From positions 62,671,084-62,735,083 of the forward strand of contig CM062296.1 in the NCBI GenBank assembly GCA_031216915.1: 64,000 bases of DNA, in the 5' to 3' direction. The translations under genes were made by a program, and so were the position numbers. This document shows, piece after piece, positions 21,151 to 34,774 of the stretch. This DNA is from Pictodentalium vernedei (taxonomy: Eukaryota > Mollusca > Scaphopoda > Dentaliida > Dentaliidae). Numbering within the stretch: the stretch's first letter is position 1; every line of letters begins with the position of its first letter. The notes under the pieces were generated by a model. The model was not told the DNA's origin and ran no database searches. It was given only the letters and a program-made list of their open reading frames with translations.

Positions 21151-23605
21151 CAGTAGAACCTCCCGTCCGTATAGAACACCTTCTCCCCATAGACTCTGTA
21201 CAAAATCCGCCATCTTGTTTTGAGGAGAGAATTTTTTCCCTATATACTCTATACAAATCCGCCATCTCGGCCTATTGTTCCTTTATTCTCCCATTGTTTG
21301 CCTATTGTATGGGTGCTTTGATATCATAGGTGTTCAAGAGGGTGAGTCACGGTTCTGACTATTGTCTGAGGATAAATCCTATTGTTTTAGAGTCTTGACA
21401 CGCTGTGTCCTATACTGTCCCACGACCTTACCCCAGTGTTCTGTGTAATTAAACTTGAGGTGCTCAAGAGGACGAGTCACGGTTCTGACTATTGTCTGAG
21501 GATAAATCCTATTGTTTTAGAGTCTTGAAACGCTGCGTCACATATTGTACGACGACCTTACCCCAGCGATCTTGGTAATGAAACTTGCAGGTGTTCAAGA
21601 TATGGAGGCACTGACTCATTGGAATTATCCATTATTAGGACCAATTTCATACCATCGATAACAAACAAGTAAGATATATGTTTATTTTTTTTATTTACTA
21701 TTGGTTATTTTAATTACATGGAAACATTTTATGCACAAGATATCTGAGAAAATATTTACAAGTTTATCATTATATTTCAGAACATGATAAAGACTAAAAC
21801 CCATATGGATAGGACACATAATTCTCTCAAACAACTCGTTTATCGAACACTATAAACTCAAAAGAAACTGTTGTTTAAACTTTTTCAGACAAATGCGCTA
21901 GTGATGTAGGTTTTCTAAAAAAATACGGATTTTATATCCAATAAATATGACAATTCATGAAACAATTGGACCTATTTCAACAGATAATATCTAAAGCGAA
22001 ATTGTAATAGACACCCTTATGGCATACAATGCCAGCTTGTGTGCCCTATTTGTTGGTGGTGGCGGACATTGAGACCAGGTGTTTCAAACAAACAGGATAA
22101 TTCCTTTTCATTACATTTTTAATACACATGCAGTATGCCTTTTTTTCTAAATAGTGTGTAATATTCATAATATTGAAATTTCTTTCGGAACTGACCCCAG
22201 AGGTTAGCCACTGAATCGGTTTTCCCGGAAGTATACAGAGTTGACTTTTTTTCCCATCTGGGCGTAAACGCGGACATTGAGGGTCAGGTCCTTTTCGCCA
22301 GACAGGGAGATTCCAACTCGGTCTAACCTATAATGCCTCGTGCTGATAATGGGCGGTTCCCAGCACTGTTTCGTACACCACCTTACAACATCACTAAGTC
22401 GGTCTATCGACTCCTCGACTCCTCCATACCCATTGTAGATTCCATAAAAGCCCAAACATAGCTTTTATCCGCCTGGATATTGAACGTTAATACATGCCAA
22501 ATATTCCATTTTTTCAAACGTTTGTCTGCTGAGGGGCTCATATAGGGAACATCAGGCAATAAAATTTTAATATCTGGATATTTATACCTGCAAGATGTTT
22601 GCCGCATCGATAGAAAATCCAAAACACACTTGGACTTAGAGTCAGAGAAATTGCCTTTTTTCATTTCGAATTTCATTTTTTGTCCCAGCACTCCGGCCCA
22701 CCTCTAACCAGAAGGGGACACCCCTCCCCCTCCCAGCCCCCTTCTTGTGATCGCCGCCATCTCACCGCTGCACGGCTCGGATGATGCTACGCATTCTTAT
22801 TCTGTATGACTCCCACCCCCCCCCCCCCCAGATATTGCTCTTGCCCCTCCCCTAACATTGATACCATGGCGACGCTCCTGATTTGTCAACCAGAGGAGTT
22901 TTCACTTCAGGTGAAACCCAATACATATTAAACATTAATAATCACTGCGCTACCAAATAATACAACACACACCGCAGATTTGCCTTTAGTGAAAGTCACG
23001 GATTTCATCAGCCCATTGAAATGTCTTTGAATATTACTTCAGGGGATAATCAGCTCATACCGTTGATTTTCACTTGGGTTCCAATCGAGGTGGAAGTGAC
23101 TGGAATTCAAACGGAATGCCCGTTGAAGACTGACCTTGTTCACTGGACTAAATTTGATCTGGAACGTACTACACATTGCTAACGACTTGAAACACCAAGA
23201 CTAAATCATCATTCATTTTAAAACTTACCGTTACTCCAAATTTTAAATAACATCAAAAGAATTTTTGCAAATGTTATCATAGGCGCCCGTGACAGCTTCA
23301 GATATGAGTCTTTTGAAGACACTCTCGGTAGTGTAAAGTTGTATTTTCACATCTTTTAGACTGTAAAAATGCGGAACTTGGAATACATGGAATTTGTTCA
23401 TTACTTTCAGTAATAATCGTATTTATGTAGATATTGGTTGCAACACATTGTCAGATAATATATTAAACACGACGAAGCGGTGCAGAAACTCTCAAAAATA
23501 ATATTCCAATCTCATCTGAAGAAAAAAAGTTTATTATCTCCCTTCTCTTTAGCCGAGTCAAATCAGTAACTTGAGGGTTTGTTTTAAGAGCGACTGTGCG
23601 TTACA
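21150..23605 (+). repeat. Giant inverted repeat, left outer arm
   Basis: Reads as the reverse complement of 39345-41718 over its length. Anchors: TCTGTACAAAATCCGCCATC with 41650-41670; GAGGATAAATCCTATTG with 41490-41505; AATCTGGATATTTATACCTG with 40370-40385; GCAGATTTGCCTTTAGTG with 39960-39980; CACGACGAAGCGGTGCAG with 39450-39470. Arms differ by scattered substitutions and small indels, so this is not a recent assembly duplicate. A C run lies at about 22817-22829. No gene is recognised in the arm. Confidence 0.88.
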
Positions 23606-23731
23606 GATATTCGGAGAAGTAGGAGATGTTGAGATCGGGCCACATTGGATGGATCTCATGCTGGATCTCATGTGACGTCATAGTCACGTGACCTGGTGGC
23701 GCCATGTTGTGTTGTCATGGTAACCCGCGTG
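23605..23731 (+). repeat. Inner inverted-repeat arm, left, distal piece
   Basis: ATTGGATGGATCTCATGCTG through CATGGTAACCCGCGTG is the reverse complement of about 31485-31610. The next inner-arm sequence resumes only at about 26634, after the LINE-bearing insert. Confidence 0.85.
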
Positions 23732-26632
23732 TTTGGTGTTTTCTTTTTTGAGGAAAACCCCAAACCAAACGATACACCACACTTTACACTAAAAAGAATA
23801 ATAAATGCAGAAAGAATTGTTGAATTCAAAACTCTTATCTCGCAAAGTGATTTTAATCCTGTAATGCAGTCGAATTGTTGTCCCAATGAGTCATATGAAA
23901 CCTTTCTAAACATCTATATGGAAGCCTATGAAAGATCATTCCCTCTTAAACGTGTTCGCCAGAACAAAAAAAAATTATTAAAAAACAGCCATGGATGACA
24001 AGGGGGCTTGTAATATCCTCCAACAACAAAGAAAACAATTCTACCAGAAAAAACTCCAAGCTTCCACCGAAAGGAACTCAGAAAACTATAAAAAACTACT
24101 GTGGAATCTTCAACAAGGTGAAAAAAACAATGTAAAGCTACCTATTATAAAGATATCCTAAACGAAAACAAAAACAATATGCGAAGAACGTGGCAGATTT
24201 TAAACGAAGCCATCGATAAAGGAAAATGTGAAGCCAGATTACCCTCGTTCTTCATCCAGGGCAATATCGAGTTAAGCGAGCCCCATGCCATCGCAGAAGA
24301 ATTCAACAATTTCTTTATCAACATTGGAAAAAACACATCCGAACAGATTCAGAAAACTAATAAGTCCTACACAGATTACATGGACAACACTGTCTCCAAT
24401 AATCTTTATTTAATACCCACAAATCCCACAGAAGTCAAGCGAGTAGTAAATAAAATGAAGCCAAAATTATCCAAAGACTGCGATGACATCACAACCTGTC
24501 TTCTTAAGCATACGATAACCGAAGTATTGGATCCTCTAACACATGTAATTAACAACTCTTTCCTAAACGGCAAAGTACCAGACAGGATGAAGATCGCGAA
24601 GGTGATACCCATATTTAAAGCGGGTGACGAGCACAGCTTTACAAATTACAGACCTATCAGTATACTCCCGGTATTCTCAAAAGTAATGGAAAAACTCATG
24701 GAAGTGGGGCTAGCTAGTTTCCTCAATAGGTTTAATATTTTATACCCTCACCAATATGGGTTCCGAAAGCGACATAGTACTATTCATCCAGTTCTGCAGC
24801 TCCTTAAAAGCATTGCAACAGAAAATAATAACCAAGAAAAAAACCTTAGCACTGTTCCTGGATTTGTCAAAGGCCTTTGACACCATAAATCATGAAATAC
24901 TATTAAGTAAACTGGAAAAATATGGCATCCGAGGTGTCACCAACAATTGGTTTAGAAGTTACTTGTCCAACAGGTCTCAATATGTCACGTACGGAGAACA
25001 CAAATCGAACTTAGCCAAATAGAGTTGCGGTGTACCACAGGGCTCGATTTTAGGCCCTATTCTTCTTCTTTTATATGTAAATGATATAAGTAACTCGACA
25101 TCACTCAATCTTTTATCATTTACCGATGACACCACTGCACACTGCCCGGGCTCCGATAATAATCTCATTACACCGTATTTCAATGACGAGCTCCAGAAAC
25201 TATACGAATTGTGCTCTGTGAACCAGTTAATACTGAATGCTAAGAAATCCTCGTACATCATACTTAATCCAAATAAAGGTAGGAACAGTAATCTTTGTCA
25301 AGAGGTAAAAATAAATAACCAAAACATTAACAAGGTTGGGGCCACCGAAACAGAAAAATCTGTTAAATTTTTGGGAATTAGCATTGATGAACATTTATCC
25401 TACAAGGCTCACATATCCCGATTATGCTCGAAAATAGGACGCGCAAACTATAGTCTAAACAAATTTAAACATATCCTCCCCACGGAGCTCTGAAAACATT
25501 GTATTACACCCTCATACATAGCCATTTGGTATACGGAATCCAGGCATGGGGCAACACAAGAGCTATCAAAAAACTAGCTGTCCTGCAAAAACGTTCAATA
25601 CGAATAATTAATAACAAAACGCACAATTCTCATACAGATCCCCTGTTTAAAGAAAAACAGATACTCAAGGTTGATGATTTGTTTAGGCTACATGCACTAC
25701 TGTTCGTGTTTGACTGGCAGAACGGCAGATTACCGGTGTCTTTCAATGATATATTTAAAATTACTGACAATCCATCTGGTAGGAGAACTAGACAGTCAGG
25801 CCTCCTATACATAGAAAAAACACGGACCCAAACTCTGGATAAATTACCTTTATACTCCTTCCCGAAACTATGGAATGCTCTGGGCGACACAACTCGAAAT
25901 ATTAGCGACAGAAGCATGCTTAAGAACAAGTTAACTTCCACATTCATTTCCTCACATTCCAGTTATGTCAGCTGCAACAATCCCTACTGCCCCGATTGCA
26001 CTTTGTAAACTTCGTAAATTGTCAAAGTCGTGGTCCGCGTCTAAATCTGGAATCCTCGTCTTGTGCAACCTGTCGCACTTCCTCCTTACAGTGGTGCTAT
26101 GTAAAATACTATATGGATACAATTAAGAACTTGCAAATAAAAGTCTAAACAAATAAATCATAACATTCGACATCCTACGATGATGATGCAGCTAACGTAG
26201 ACACCACGCCCAAACATCATGACCAACCTCCTTGTCGCAGTCTAAACGATACGAACTTCACGATGGGACTTGTTGTCGCCTTCACATGTTATGATAAGTA
26301 ATGGAGTGAGTCCTATAGGCAGGTTGTTTCTTGCCTACCTTGAATCACCGTCTTTCCGCTGGCGAAAATGAAACACTAATACTCTAATCTCAGAAAAGTA
26401 ATGATTTGATCGCCATTCTCTATCACGTGTCACATAATTGGCACTCAGTTCATTCTTTCAGTCACAGTCTGTTTGCAATCACCCCATCTTGTTCCAGGGG
26501 GTGGCAGGTAGACAGCCAATCTGGCTATGCCACTTCCTACGGTATACTTCTCATTACATTTGTGCAATATGTTTATTTGTAACCATTTTACATGTATGTG
26601 TACCGTGTATAAAGAATCTGAATCTGAATCTG
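23732..26632 (+). mobile_element. LINE-bearing insertion in one arm
   Basis: The right inner arm runs straight through this position (CCGCGTG then CGGC.ATTTTGTGACGTCA), while the left arm carries about 2.9 kb of extra DNA. It holds a 5'-truncated non-LTR retrotransposon (23760-26010) and a 3' region. It ends in GAATCTGAATCTGAATCTGA, a short tandem tail of the kind seen at CR1-like 3' ends. I see no clear target duplication. Confidence 0.82.
23760..26010 (+). pseudogene. CR1/Jockey-like LINE reverse transcriptase, 5' truncated and broken
   Basis: Non-LTR reverse transcriptase, which copies element RNA at nicked target DNA. The apurinic endonuclease domain is absent. Coding similarity starts in the linker (SYETFLNIYMEAYERSFPLK, near 23890-23945). 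RT landmarks in order: AKVIPIFKAGD and NYRPISILPVFSKVMEKL (24597-24702), [12 protein letters not shown] (24749), [19 protein letters not shown] (24849-24905), GVPQGS (25029-25046), SFTDDTTAH (25116-25142). The usual FADD core reads FTDD here. A Cys-rich end (CNNPYCPDC) closes the protein at 26008. Breaks: frameshifts near 23975-24180, 24840 and 25490, and an in-frame TAG at 25020. CR1/Jockey placement is by motif style, not by alignment. Confidence 0.88.
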
Positions 26633-26633
26633 A

Positions 26634-28782
26634 CGGCCATCTTGTGACGTCATCTCCATAGTGATACGTGGTGTTAGTGCGCATGCGCAGCGCATGTTGT
26701 TAGGTGACACGTGTTTCCGTCGTCCATTTTGTATACTGGAGGCTGCCATCTTGGCTTCTATGGTAGCACGTGGTTGCTATGTGTCCTAAAGTCTTACAAC
26801 AAGACAGGGGTATGTTCGGAGGGTGTGTTCCTTTGTAGAAGAGTAAATTCCCCATTCGTAGAATTACAACAAACAACCCAACAATCCCTCCAAATCACCG
26901 AAATTGACTTTATTTCCCCAATTTATCGGGGTAGTGCTATAGTACCAAGGGTGTGTTCCTTTGTAAAAGAGTATTTTTTCCCAGAATCCTCGTTTAATTA
27001 CCCAAATAAATCCGACAAGTTGTACTATTTCGAATTCTTTCAGAATCCTATTTAGGATCGCGAAACTTTTGGTTTATAATAGTAGCACGTAGTGCTATAG
27101 TACCAAGAGGGGTACCGGGGGTGCGTTCCTTTGTAGAAGAGTAATTGTCTGGTATTGTATTTGCCCCATATGGTTTATAATAGTACCGAGAGAGCCCTGT
27201 GTGTACGTTTCTTTAGACTAGAGTAATGTGTTTTCCTCCCAACAAATTGTGTAGGAGTAGTGCTATAGGACAAATTATTTTGGTCATTACCCAGAATCCT
27301 CGTTTACTTACCACAAACAACCCGACAATCCCTCCAAATCACCGAAATTGACTTTATTTCCACAATTTATCGGTATAGCACGTAGTGCTATAGTACCAAG
27401 GGAGTACCGGGGGAAGGTGTTCGATTGAATCGGGGTATCCTCCAGTAGCGTAGAAGAGCCTATTAGTTGGAACAGCTTTGCTTATTATTACTATATATAA
27501 CTATTCCGGTCTATTCTTGTTAGTTCTGACCCTATTCCAAGTACTCTTGTTGTTTCCTTTATCTAGATCATTTATATAAATTATAACTAAACAATCAGAT
27601 TGCTTTATTTCCCATAACCTATACTTAATCGTACAGTGTTATCTCCCCTTATTACAACGAAGTTTTATCCGATTCTCATCACCTCTATATCCAATGGCAA
27701 TATCCACGGGCACCCCAATTTCGGCACCCCTTTTTTGAAAAACATGACCTTCAGCACCTCTTTTTTGTCATATGTGCTTATGTGAAAAGGCACAATGTGT
27801 CACAATGTGCCCTAGCACATTGGCACATGCTGTGTGTGCCGATATGTGCTTACGTGAAAAGGCACAATGTGACACAATGTGCCCTAGCACATAGGCACAT
27901 GCTTTATGTGCCGATATGTGCTATGTGAAAAGGCACAATGTGACACAATGTGCCCTAGCATATAGGCACATACGGGTATTTGAGGATACCCATTGCCTGG
28001 TATTGTATTATTCGAGGATACCTACTAGAGAATCCCTTTTTTGTCATATGTTCTTATGTGCAGAGGCACAGTGTGAAACAATGTGCCCTAAGACATAAGC
28101 ACATGCTTTATGTGCCGATATGTGCTTGTGTGAAAAGGCACAATGTGCCCTAGCCCATAGGCACATACGGGTATTTGAGGATACCTATTGCCTGGTATTG
28201 TATTATTCGAGGATACCTGCTAGAGAATCCCTTTTTTGTCATATGTGCTTATGTGCAAAGGTACGATGTGACACAATGTGCCCTAGCACATAAGCACATG
28301 CTTTATGTGCCGATATGCGTTTATGTGAAAAGGCACAATGTGACACAATGTGCCCTTGCACATAGGCAGATACGGGTATTTTAGGATACCTATGGCCTAG
28401 TATTGTATTATTTGAGGATACCTATCGAGCATACCTTCTGGAGAATCCTTTTTTTGTCATATGTGCTTATGTGAAAAAGCACAATGTGCCACAATGTGCC
28501 CTAGCACATAAGCACATGCTTTATGTGCCGATATGTGCTTATGTGAAAAAGCACAATGTGACACAATGTGCCCTAGCACATAAGCACATGCTTTAAGTGC
28601 TGATATGTGCTTATGTGAAAAGGCACAATGTGCCCTAGCACATAGGCACTTACGACCAAAAAGGGAGTCCATGGCCACAGGTGTTTTCCAAAAGGGATTC
28701 TTAAAAAGGGATTCTGTAAAATGGGCTTCCTATCAGACTCCGTAAAATGGGATTCCGTGTTTTAACATCAACACTCGAGGGT
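26634..28782 (+). repeat. Giant inverted repeat, left inner arm
   Basis: Reverse complement of 29510-31482. Anchors: CATAGTGATACGTGGTGT with 31440-31455, CTTGTTGTAAGACTTTAGG in the opposite arm (31310-31328), the TCGAATTCTTTCAG segment with 31050-31065, and the final TTTAACATCAACACTCGAGG with 29511-29530. The arm holds a GCAC/GTGC-rich tandem block (27770-28650). It carries no recognised gene. Confidence 0.88.
27770..28650 (+). repeat. GTGC/GCAC tandem array, left arm
   Basis: Units of about 70 bp: TATGTGCTTATGTGAAAAGG, CACAATGTGACACAATGTGC, CCTAGCACATAAGCACATGC. They are separated in places by about 80-bp spacers (GGGTATTTGAGGATACC, TGGTATTGTATTATTCGAGG). Within each unit, GTGC and GCAC alternate, so single units can fold. 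The mirrored array lies at 29635-30320. Confidence 0.85.
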
Positions 28783-29509
28783 ATTCCCCTTCCCTATTAG
28801 AAGAATTCAGCTAAATGGGTTGTAGTTCATTCAGTTAAAAGTCAGATCACCTTCGTTATATTTTCATTTATGTTTTAAACTTTCTTCGGTTCAAAGGGTG
28901 TTAATACCTTCATTAGGGCTATAGATAAAATTCATTCAGTTCAAAGGGGTTTACACTGGGTTATATTAGGGGTTATAGTTAAAAACTGTATTGGCTTCAA
29001 AGGGTTCATTCTGTTTTGTTCAATTCAAGGGGGTTAATTATATATACCTCCATTAGGGTTATAGTTCATTCAGTTGAAAAACTTTGTTATGGTCAATTCA
29101 TTTCGATACCTTCATAGGGTCAGTTCTCTTCTATCTGTTCTGTTCAGTTCGACCTTGGTTGTGTTGGATCTTTGTTCACCTTGTCCTGTTCCCTTCCATC
29201 TTGATTGTATTTGATCAGAGCTGTACAGTCTGTCCAACTAGTTGGATCAATTCGACTAGTTTGACCTTCTTTCAATTTGTTATGTTCACTTTAATCTTGG
29301 TTCTGTTGGGTCTTCGTTCACTATTTTATGTTCATTTCACTTCGCCAACTTCATTGGGTCAGTTTACTTCGATCTTGGTTGTGTTCGATCAATCCCACTA
29401 GTTCGATCTTCGTTCACTTTGTTATGTTGTTTTCCCTTCGCTCTTGGTTCTCAGTTGTATCTGTTCAGGTTTTTGTGGTAATAATTGGGTGTTATCAATC
29501 CCTTTTCAT
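28783..29509. repeat. Loop of giant inverted repeat
   Basis: T-rich, with recurrent TTCATTCAGTTCAAAGGGG-like motifs in the left half and CTTGGTTGTGTTGGATC-like motifs in the right half. This suggests two old short-period repeats. Short frames here are repeat-derived and I see no gene. Confidence 0.5.
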
Positions 29510-31610
29510 TCCCTCGAGTGTTGATGTTAAAACACGGAATCCCATTTTACGGAGTCTGATAGGAATCCCATTTTACGGAATCCCTTTTTAAGAATCCCTT
29601 TTGGAAAACACCTATGGCTATGGAATCCCTTTTTGGTCGTATGTGCCTATGTGCTAGGGCGCATTGTGCCTTTTCACATAAGCACATATCGGCACATAAA
29701 GCATGTGCTTATGTGCTAGGGCACATTGTGTCACATTGTGCTTTTTCACATAAGCACATATCGGCACATAAAGCATGTGCTTATGTGCTAGGGCACATTG
29801 TGTCACATTGTGTCTTTGCACATAAGCACATATGGCAAAAAAGGGGACTCTATAGTAGGTATCCTCGAATAATACAATACCAGGCAATAGGTATCCTCAA
29901 ATACCCGTATTTGCCTATGTGCTAGGGCACATTGTGTCACATTGTGCCTTTTCACATAAGCACATATCGGCACATAAAGCATGTGCTTATGTGCAAGGGC
30001 ACATTGTGTCACATTGTGCCTCTGCACATGAGCACATATGCCAAAAAAGGGGACTCTCTAGTAGGTATCCTCGAATAATACAATACCAGGCAATAGGTAT
30101 CCTCAAATACCCGTATGTGCCTATGTGCTAGGACACATTGTGTCACATTGTGCCTTTTCACATAAGCACATATCGGCACATAAAGCATGTGCCTATGTGC
30201 TAGGGCACATTGTGTCACATTGTGCCTTTTCACATAAGCACATATCGGCACACAAAGCACGCGCCTATGTGGTAGGGCACATTGTGACACATCGTGCCTT
30301 TTCGCATAAGCACATATGACAAAAAAGAGGTGCTGAAGGTCATGTTTTTTCAAAAAAGGGGTGCCGAAATTGGGGTGCCCTGGGATATTGTCATTGGATA
30401 TAGAGGTGATGAGAATCGGATACAACTTGTTGTAATAAGAGGAGATAACTCTGTACTATTAAGTATAGGTTATGGGAAATAAAGCAATCTGATTGGTTAG
30501 TTATAATTTATATAAATGATCTAGATAAATGAAACAACAAGAGTACTTGGAATAGGTTCAGAACTAACAACAATAGACCAGAATAGTTAAATATAGTAAT
30601 AATAAGCAAAGCTGTTTCAACAAATAGGCTCTTCTACACTACTGGAGTATACTCCTGTTCAATCGAACACCACCCCCCCCCCAGTACCCCCTTGGTACTA
30701 TAGCACTACGTGCTATACCGATAAATTGGGGACATAAAGTCAATTTCGGTTATTTGAAGGGATTGTCGGGTTGTTTGTGTTAATTAAACGAGGATTCTGG
30801 GTAATGACCCAAAGAATTTGTCCTATAGCACTACTCTTATACAATTCATTGGGAGGAAAACACATTACTCTAGTCAAAAGAACGTACCCACAGGGCTCTC
30901 TCGGCACTATTATAAACCATATGGGGCAAATACAAAACCAGACAATTACTCTTCTACAAAGAAACTCACCGCCGGTACCCCCCCCCCCCCCCCCCTGGTT
31001 CTATAGCACTACGTGCTACTATTATACACCAAAAGTTTCGCGATCCTAAATAGGATTCTGAAAGAATTCGAAATAGTACAACTCGTCGGTTTTATTTGGG
31101 TAATTAAACGAGGATTCTGGGAAAAATTACTCTTCTATAAAGGAACACACCCCCGGTACCCCCTTGGTACTATAGCACTACACCGATAAATTGTGGAAAT
31201 AAAGTCAATTTCGGTGATTTGGAGGGATTGTCGGGTTGTTTGTGGTAATTCTACGAATCGGGAATTTACTCTTCTACAAAGGAACACACCCTCCGAACAT
31301 ACCCCTGTCTTGTTGTAAGACTTTAGGTCACATAGCAACCACGTGCTACCATAGAAACCAAGATGGCGGCCTCCAGTATACAAAATGGACGACGGAAACA
31401 CGTGTCACCCTAACAACAACAGCTGCGCATGCGCACTCACACCACGTATCACTATGGAGATGACGTCACAAAATAGCCGCTCACGCGGGTTACCATGACA
31501 ACGCAACATGTCGCCACCAGGTCACGTGACTATGACGGCACATGAGATCCAGCATGAGATCCATCCAATGTGACCCGATCGCCACATCTCCCACTACTAG
31601 TCAGCATAGA
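29510..31610 (-). repeat. Giant inverted repeat, right inner arm
   Basis: Inverted partner of 26634-28782 plus 23605-23731, and continuous across the place where the left arm is split. It therefore shows the arrangement before the LINE insertion. C runs lie at about 30672-30681 and 30979-30995. Confidence 0.88.
29635..30320 (-). repeat. GTGC/GCAC tandem array, right arm
   Basis: Mirror of the left array with fewer units. Open frames of 60-138 codons across it, on both strands, translate the same repeat and are not genes. Confidence 0.83.
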
Positions 31611-31890
31611 GTTAAGGTGTTTTGTCTGAGCAGAATGTTGATTACTGGCTGAGTGGAATCTCCACCACATGGGCGTTTTGTGAAACAAATTAATAAATTC
31701 TAGGTATAGCTGACTAATTGTACATCGTCTGTGCAGCGACAGAGAGTTTTGGTCCCAATGAAGTGGTTGTGACAAAATGCTTGTAAGCTGTATTAAAAGT
31801 AACTAGAATTAATAGGCCAATAGATTCAATAACATTACAAGCTATATGGCTTTGTAATTGATAACCTGTTTTATTACACACCCGTAACTG
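31600..31890 (+). repeat. Terminal inverted repeat of third-level insert, left
   Basis: GAATGTTGATTACTGGCTGA, GCAGCGACAGAGAGTTTTGG and ACATTACAAGCTATATGG all occur as complements in 39050-39345. Confidence 0.85.
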
Positions 31891-34774
31891 TATTTGTCAC
31901 GACCACGTGGATTTTAGGGGCATGCGGTAATTTTAACCAGAAAGTTCTAGTGCAATCCGATAAAAAGTACCTTCGCGTGCACAAGTTCTCTCGTTAGACA
32001 AGTTCTTTTAGCTTGCAGCGTTCAGTGGAATATAACCAATGAGAACCATCGGCTATATTTATCTGTCGGAATTACCGATTCTCATTACAAAATGTTTGAT
32101 GCACAACTATGGTAAAAATTGTTGAAAGTCATGAAAGACACATTATCTCGGCCAAGAAATTGAACAGTGAAACTCAACCTTTGCTTTCGTCATTGAAAAT
32201 CGAGGAAAACTTAATTAATTTTAGGGCAAAAATGTCCAATTGGGTTCGATATTGCAGCCAGTCACTAGTACAGTTCCTATAAAACTTTGTTACAATGTTG
32301 CCCTCACCGTTGCGTGCTGCCGATGAGTCGACACAAGGCCTACCGTGTAACTGTAATCCTATTCGATTCACACTTTGGCAATGAAGCAGTACGTTTGCCA
32401 GCGAAAACATACTTTGAAGAGCAAGTTAAGTTGAAGTAGTTCTCAGGAAGCAAGACTAAATGAATCTTGAATACTGGTTACCATGAAGTGGAAAAACAGA
32501 CGGTGACACGCCGACAGCGCCTGGAGATGTTTGACAGCTAGTACCTTTCCGTTACTAATTACCTATCTCATACTCCACCTGTACTAGATGATCACCCCCT
32601 CCCCCACCCCCACCCCGCACTAGCTGAATAAAGAAAATAAATTCGGAAGAATGAAAAGCTTGGTTTTATAAGAAAAACTCGGTAGTTTACATTTGTGGAA
32701 CCAATGTTTTTTTATGTGCTAGTGGGTGTTGGGGCAACAGGTTCATTTTATTTAATTTTTTTTTTTGTTGGGGCAGGGGGAAGGGCTTTTTAGGGGGATA
32801 TAGTATTGCTAAAATATGACTTTCTGGAGTTTGTACTGGGGACATTAAAAATGTTACCAGCTACGTACCCACTACAGAAATTCTGAAAAGTCTTTAGTAG
32901 GGTGGGAATGAGACCATGAAGAGGGGAGGGGTGGTAAATACATGTGGTCTGATAAATGCAATGTATTGTCAATTTTATGAGATGACTTCCATGAAATTTA
33001 AAAATAATTATTAGAATATTTAAAACATGGACAATATGACAATATTTTCCAGACACAGATTGATGTGTATTTTTAAATGACTAATTAAGGATTTTTGCTA
33101 GTATTTCTGTTTTATACAAGGATATTATTTTGCTTTAATTCTCAGCAACAAAACTTAAATCGAATGCCACCTATGTGACTTAGCTACAAGGGTGTATGAG
33201 ATGGGATGGGGAGGGGGGAGGCACCCCCCTACCCCCCCCCCCTCCCACCACCACCACAAAGCAGTTAATTTTGCTGTTTTCATTGAAAAGGACTGGTATT
33301 TTCAGAAAAGATTGTTCAGGGGGAGGGGTATTTTTATAATTTTGGCAAATATCAGGGCAGTGGGGAGAGCATTTTCATGGGCAAATTCGAGGCAAAGGCC
33401 TGCGTTTTGATTTTGAAACAAAAGTTCATGGCAGTTTGATTGGTCAGCCCCATCCCCAAGAAAATGTTCTCCAAAAGCCTATCATTTTAGCCACATTCTA
33501 TCAGACCTCTTTAAAACTCCTTACTAAATGCAAATTCAGAATACCAAATTCCAAATTTATTATAAAGATTGACAAGATATTGGAGCAAACACATAAACAA
33601 TTATTTTGTTTTGAACCAGATACCAAGAAAAAAATTTTGACAGAACCATTCAGATAAACTGGTGAAGTATAGTACTAGTACAAATTAATGTAAACATAAA
33701 ACAATCTTTAAAAATATTATCAACCAAACTAAGTTGAAGCTTACTGGTGAGAACACCCCCCCCCCCCCACCCCCACCCAAACCCCCTCCCCCATTATTTC
33801 TCGTTCAGCCTCTGACTAAGATTCATTTCGTGAGCTTTCGAGAAAGTGCTGTCAGGTTATAGATGGGTGGGGAATTTGTAAAAAAGTTGTACAAACTAAA
33901 TTACTTGTGGAGACAAGATATGACATTTTCTTGCAGTTATCGTGCAATATATTTTTCCCTTTGTATATCTGTTGTATTATGTGGACAACCTAAAGCTTTT
34001 ATTTGTAAGTGCAGCCCATTTCAAACAAAGGTTATCAAGACTTGAGGTAAAATAAAAAGAAGGTTAAATTTCAAGTCAGAAACTTTATAATGTTGAAAAA
34101 ATAAAGTGCAAACTTACCAAGACTGCAGAGTTCACTCAGAGTCAGAATGGAATCTCAAACTGCCTCAGGCTCAGTTACTCCAAACGATCGAATTAATGCC
34201 CCGGAAGGTTAATTATTGCACAAAATGGCTTTTCTCGTCCAGTGTGTACTTTTGTTACAGTGCAGATCAGAAATGCCCGATGTCCACATGCGATAGCCTA
34301 TAGTGGCAGTAGTGCATGTGTCGTCAAGCCGAGTTCAAACTTATATTTTTAGTTTCAAATTCAGTTTATAAAGCACGAAATTTAAACAGAGCGGCCAGTT
34401 CGCACCGTATTCAAATTAAAATACTTGTACATTTTCCATCCTCCAGATATAATGATGCCTGCACACACACTTTTGAAAACACATTTGAGACCTCATAATT
34501 TGTGATGTCTGATATGATGAACGCAATCTTTTGAATTTTGAGTGTTCGGATCGACATTATTTTGCAAATAAAATGAATGAACAGCAATTCTACAGGTGGC
34601 AAGGTCAAAGACTTAAGACTGGTTCTCTGACAAAATTGCCTGTTTCTCTCTAAAATTCTTTCAACGTGTGGCACTGGGATAACCACTCGAGCCTACCGGC
34701 TCTCGTGGTATCCCTGCGCCATTCGCTCTCGTCCAGTAATCGTTAACCCATTCAAACATAAGTGTGGTTCTGTG
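31891..34774. other. Unpaired segment in third-level insert
   Basis: The right side goes straight from the terminal repeat to the Tc1 flank at 39050, so these 2.9 kb are extra on the left. They contain C-rich or C-only tracts at about 32590-32615, 33230-33242 and 33757-33768. The end (about 34735-34775, CGTTAACCCATTC..GTGTGGTTCTGTGTATTTA) resembles 46190-46222. Short frames show no domains. Confidence 0.45.

Noticed and set aside
27770-30320. CRISPR-like array of short repeats
   Set aside because: The repeats are contiguous or separated by repeated spacers, not unique ones. The context is eukaryotic and no cas-like genes exist.
28457-30425. Open frames with repeating AYVKRHNVTQCALAHKH-like peptides
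   Set aside because: They translate the GTGC/GCAC array in both orientations. They are not conserved as coding and have no start or stop context.
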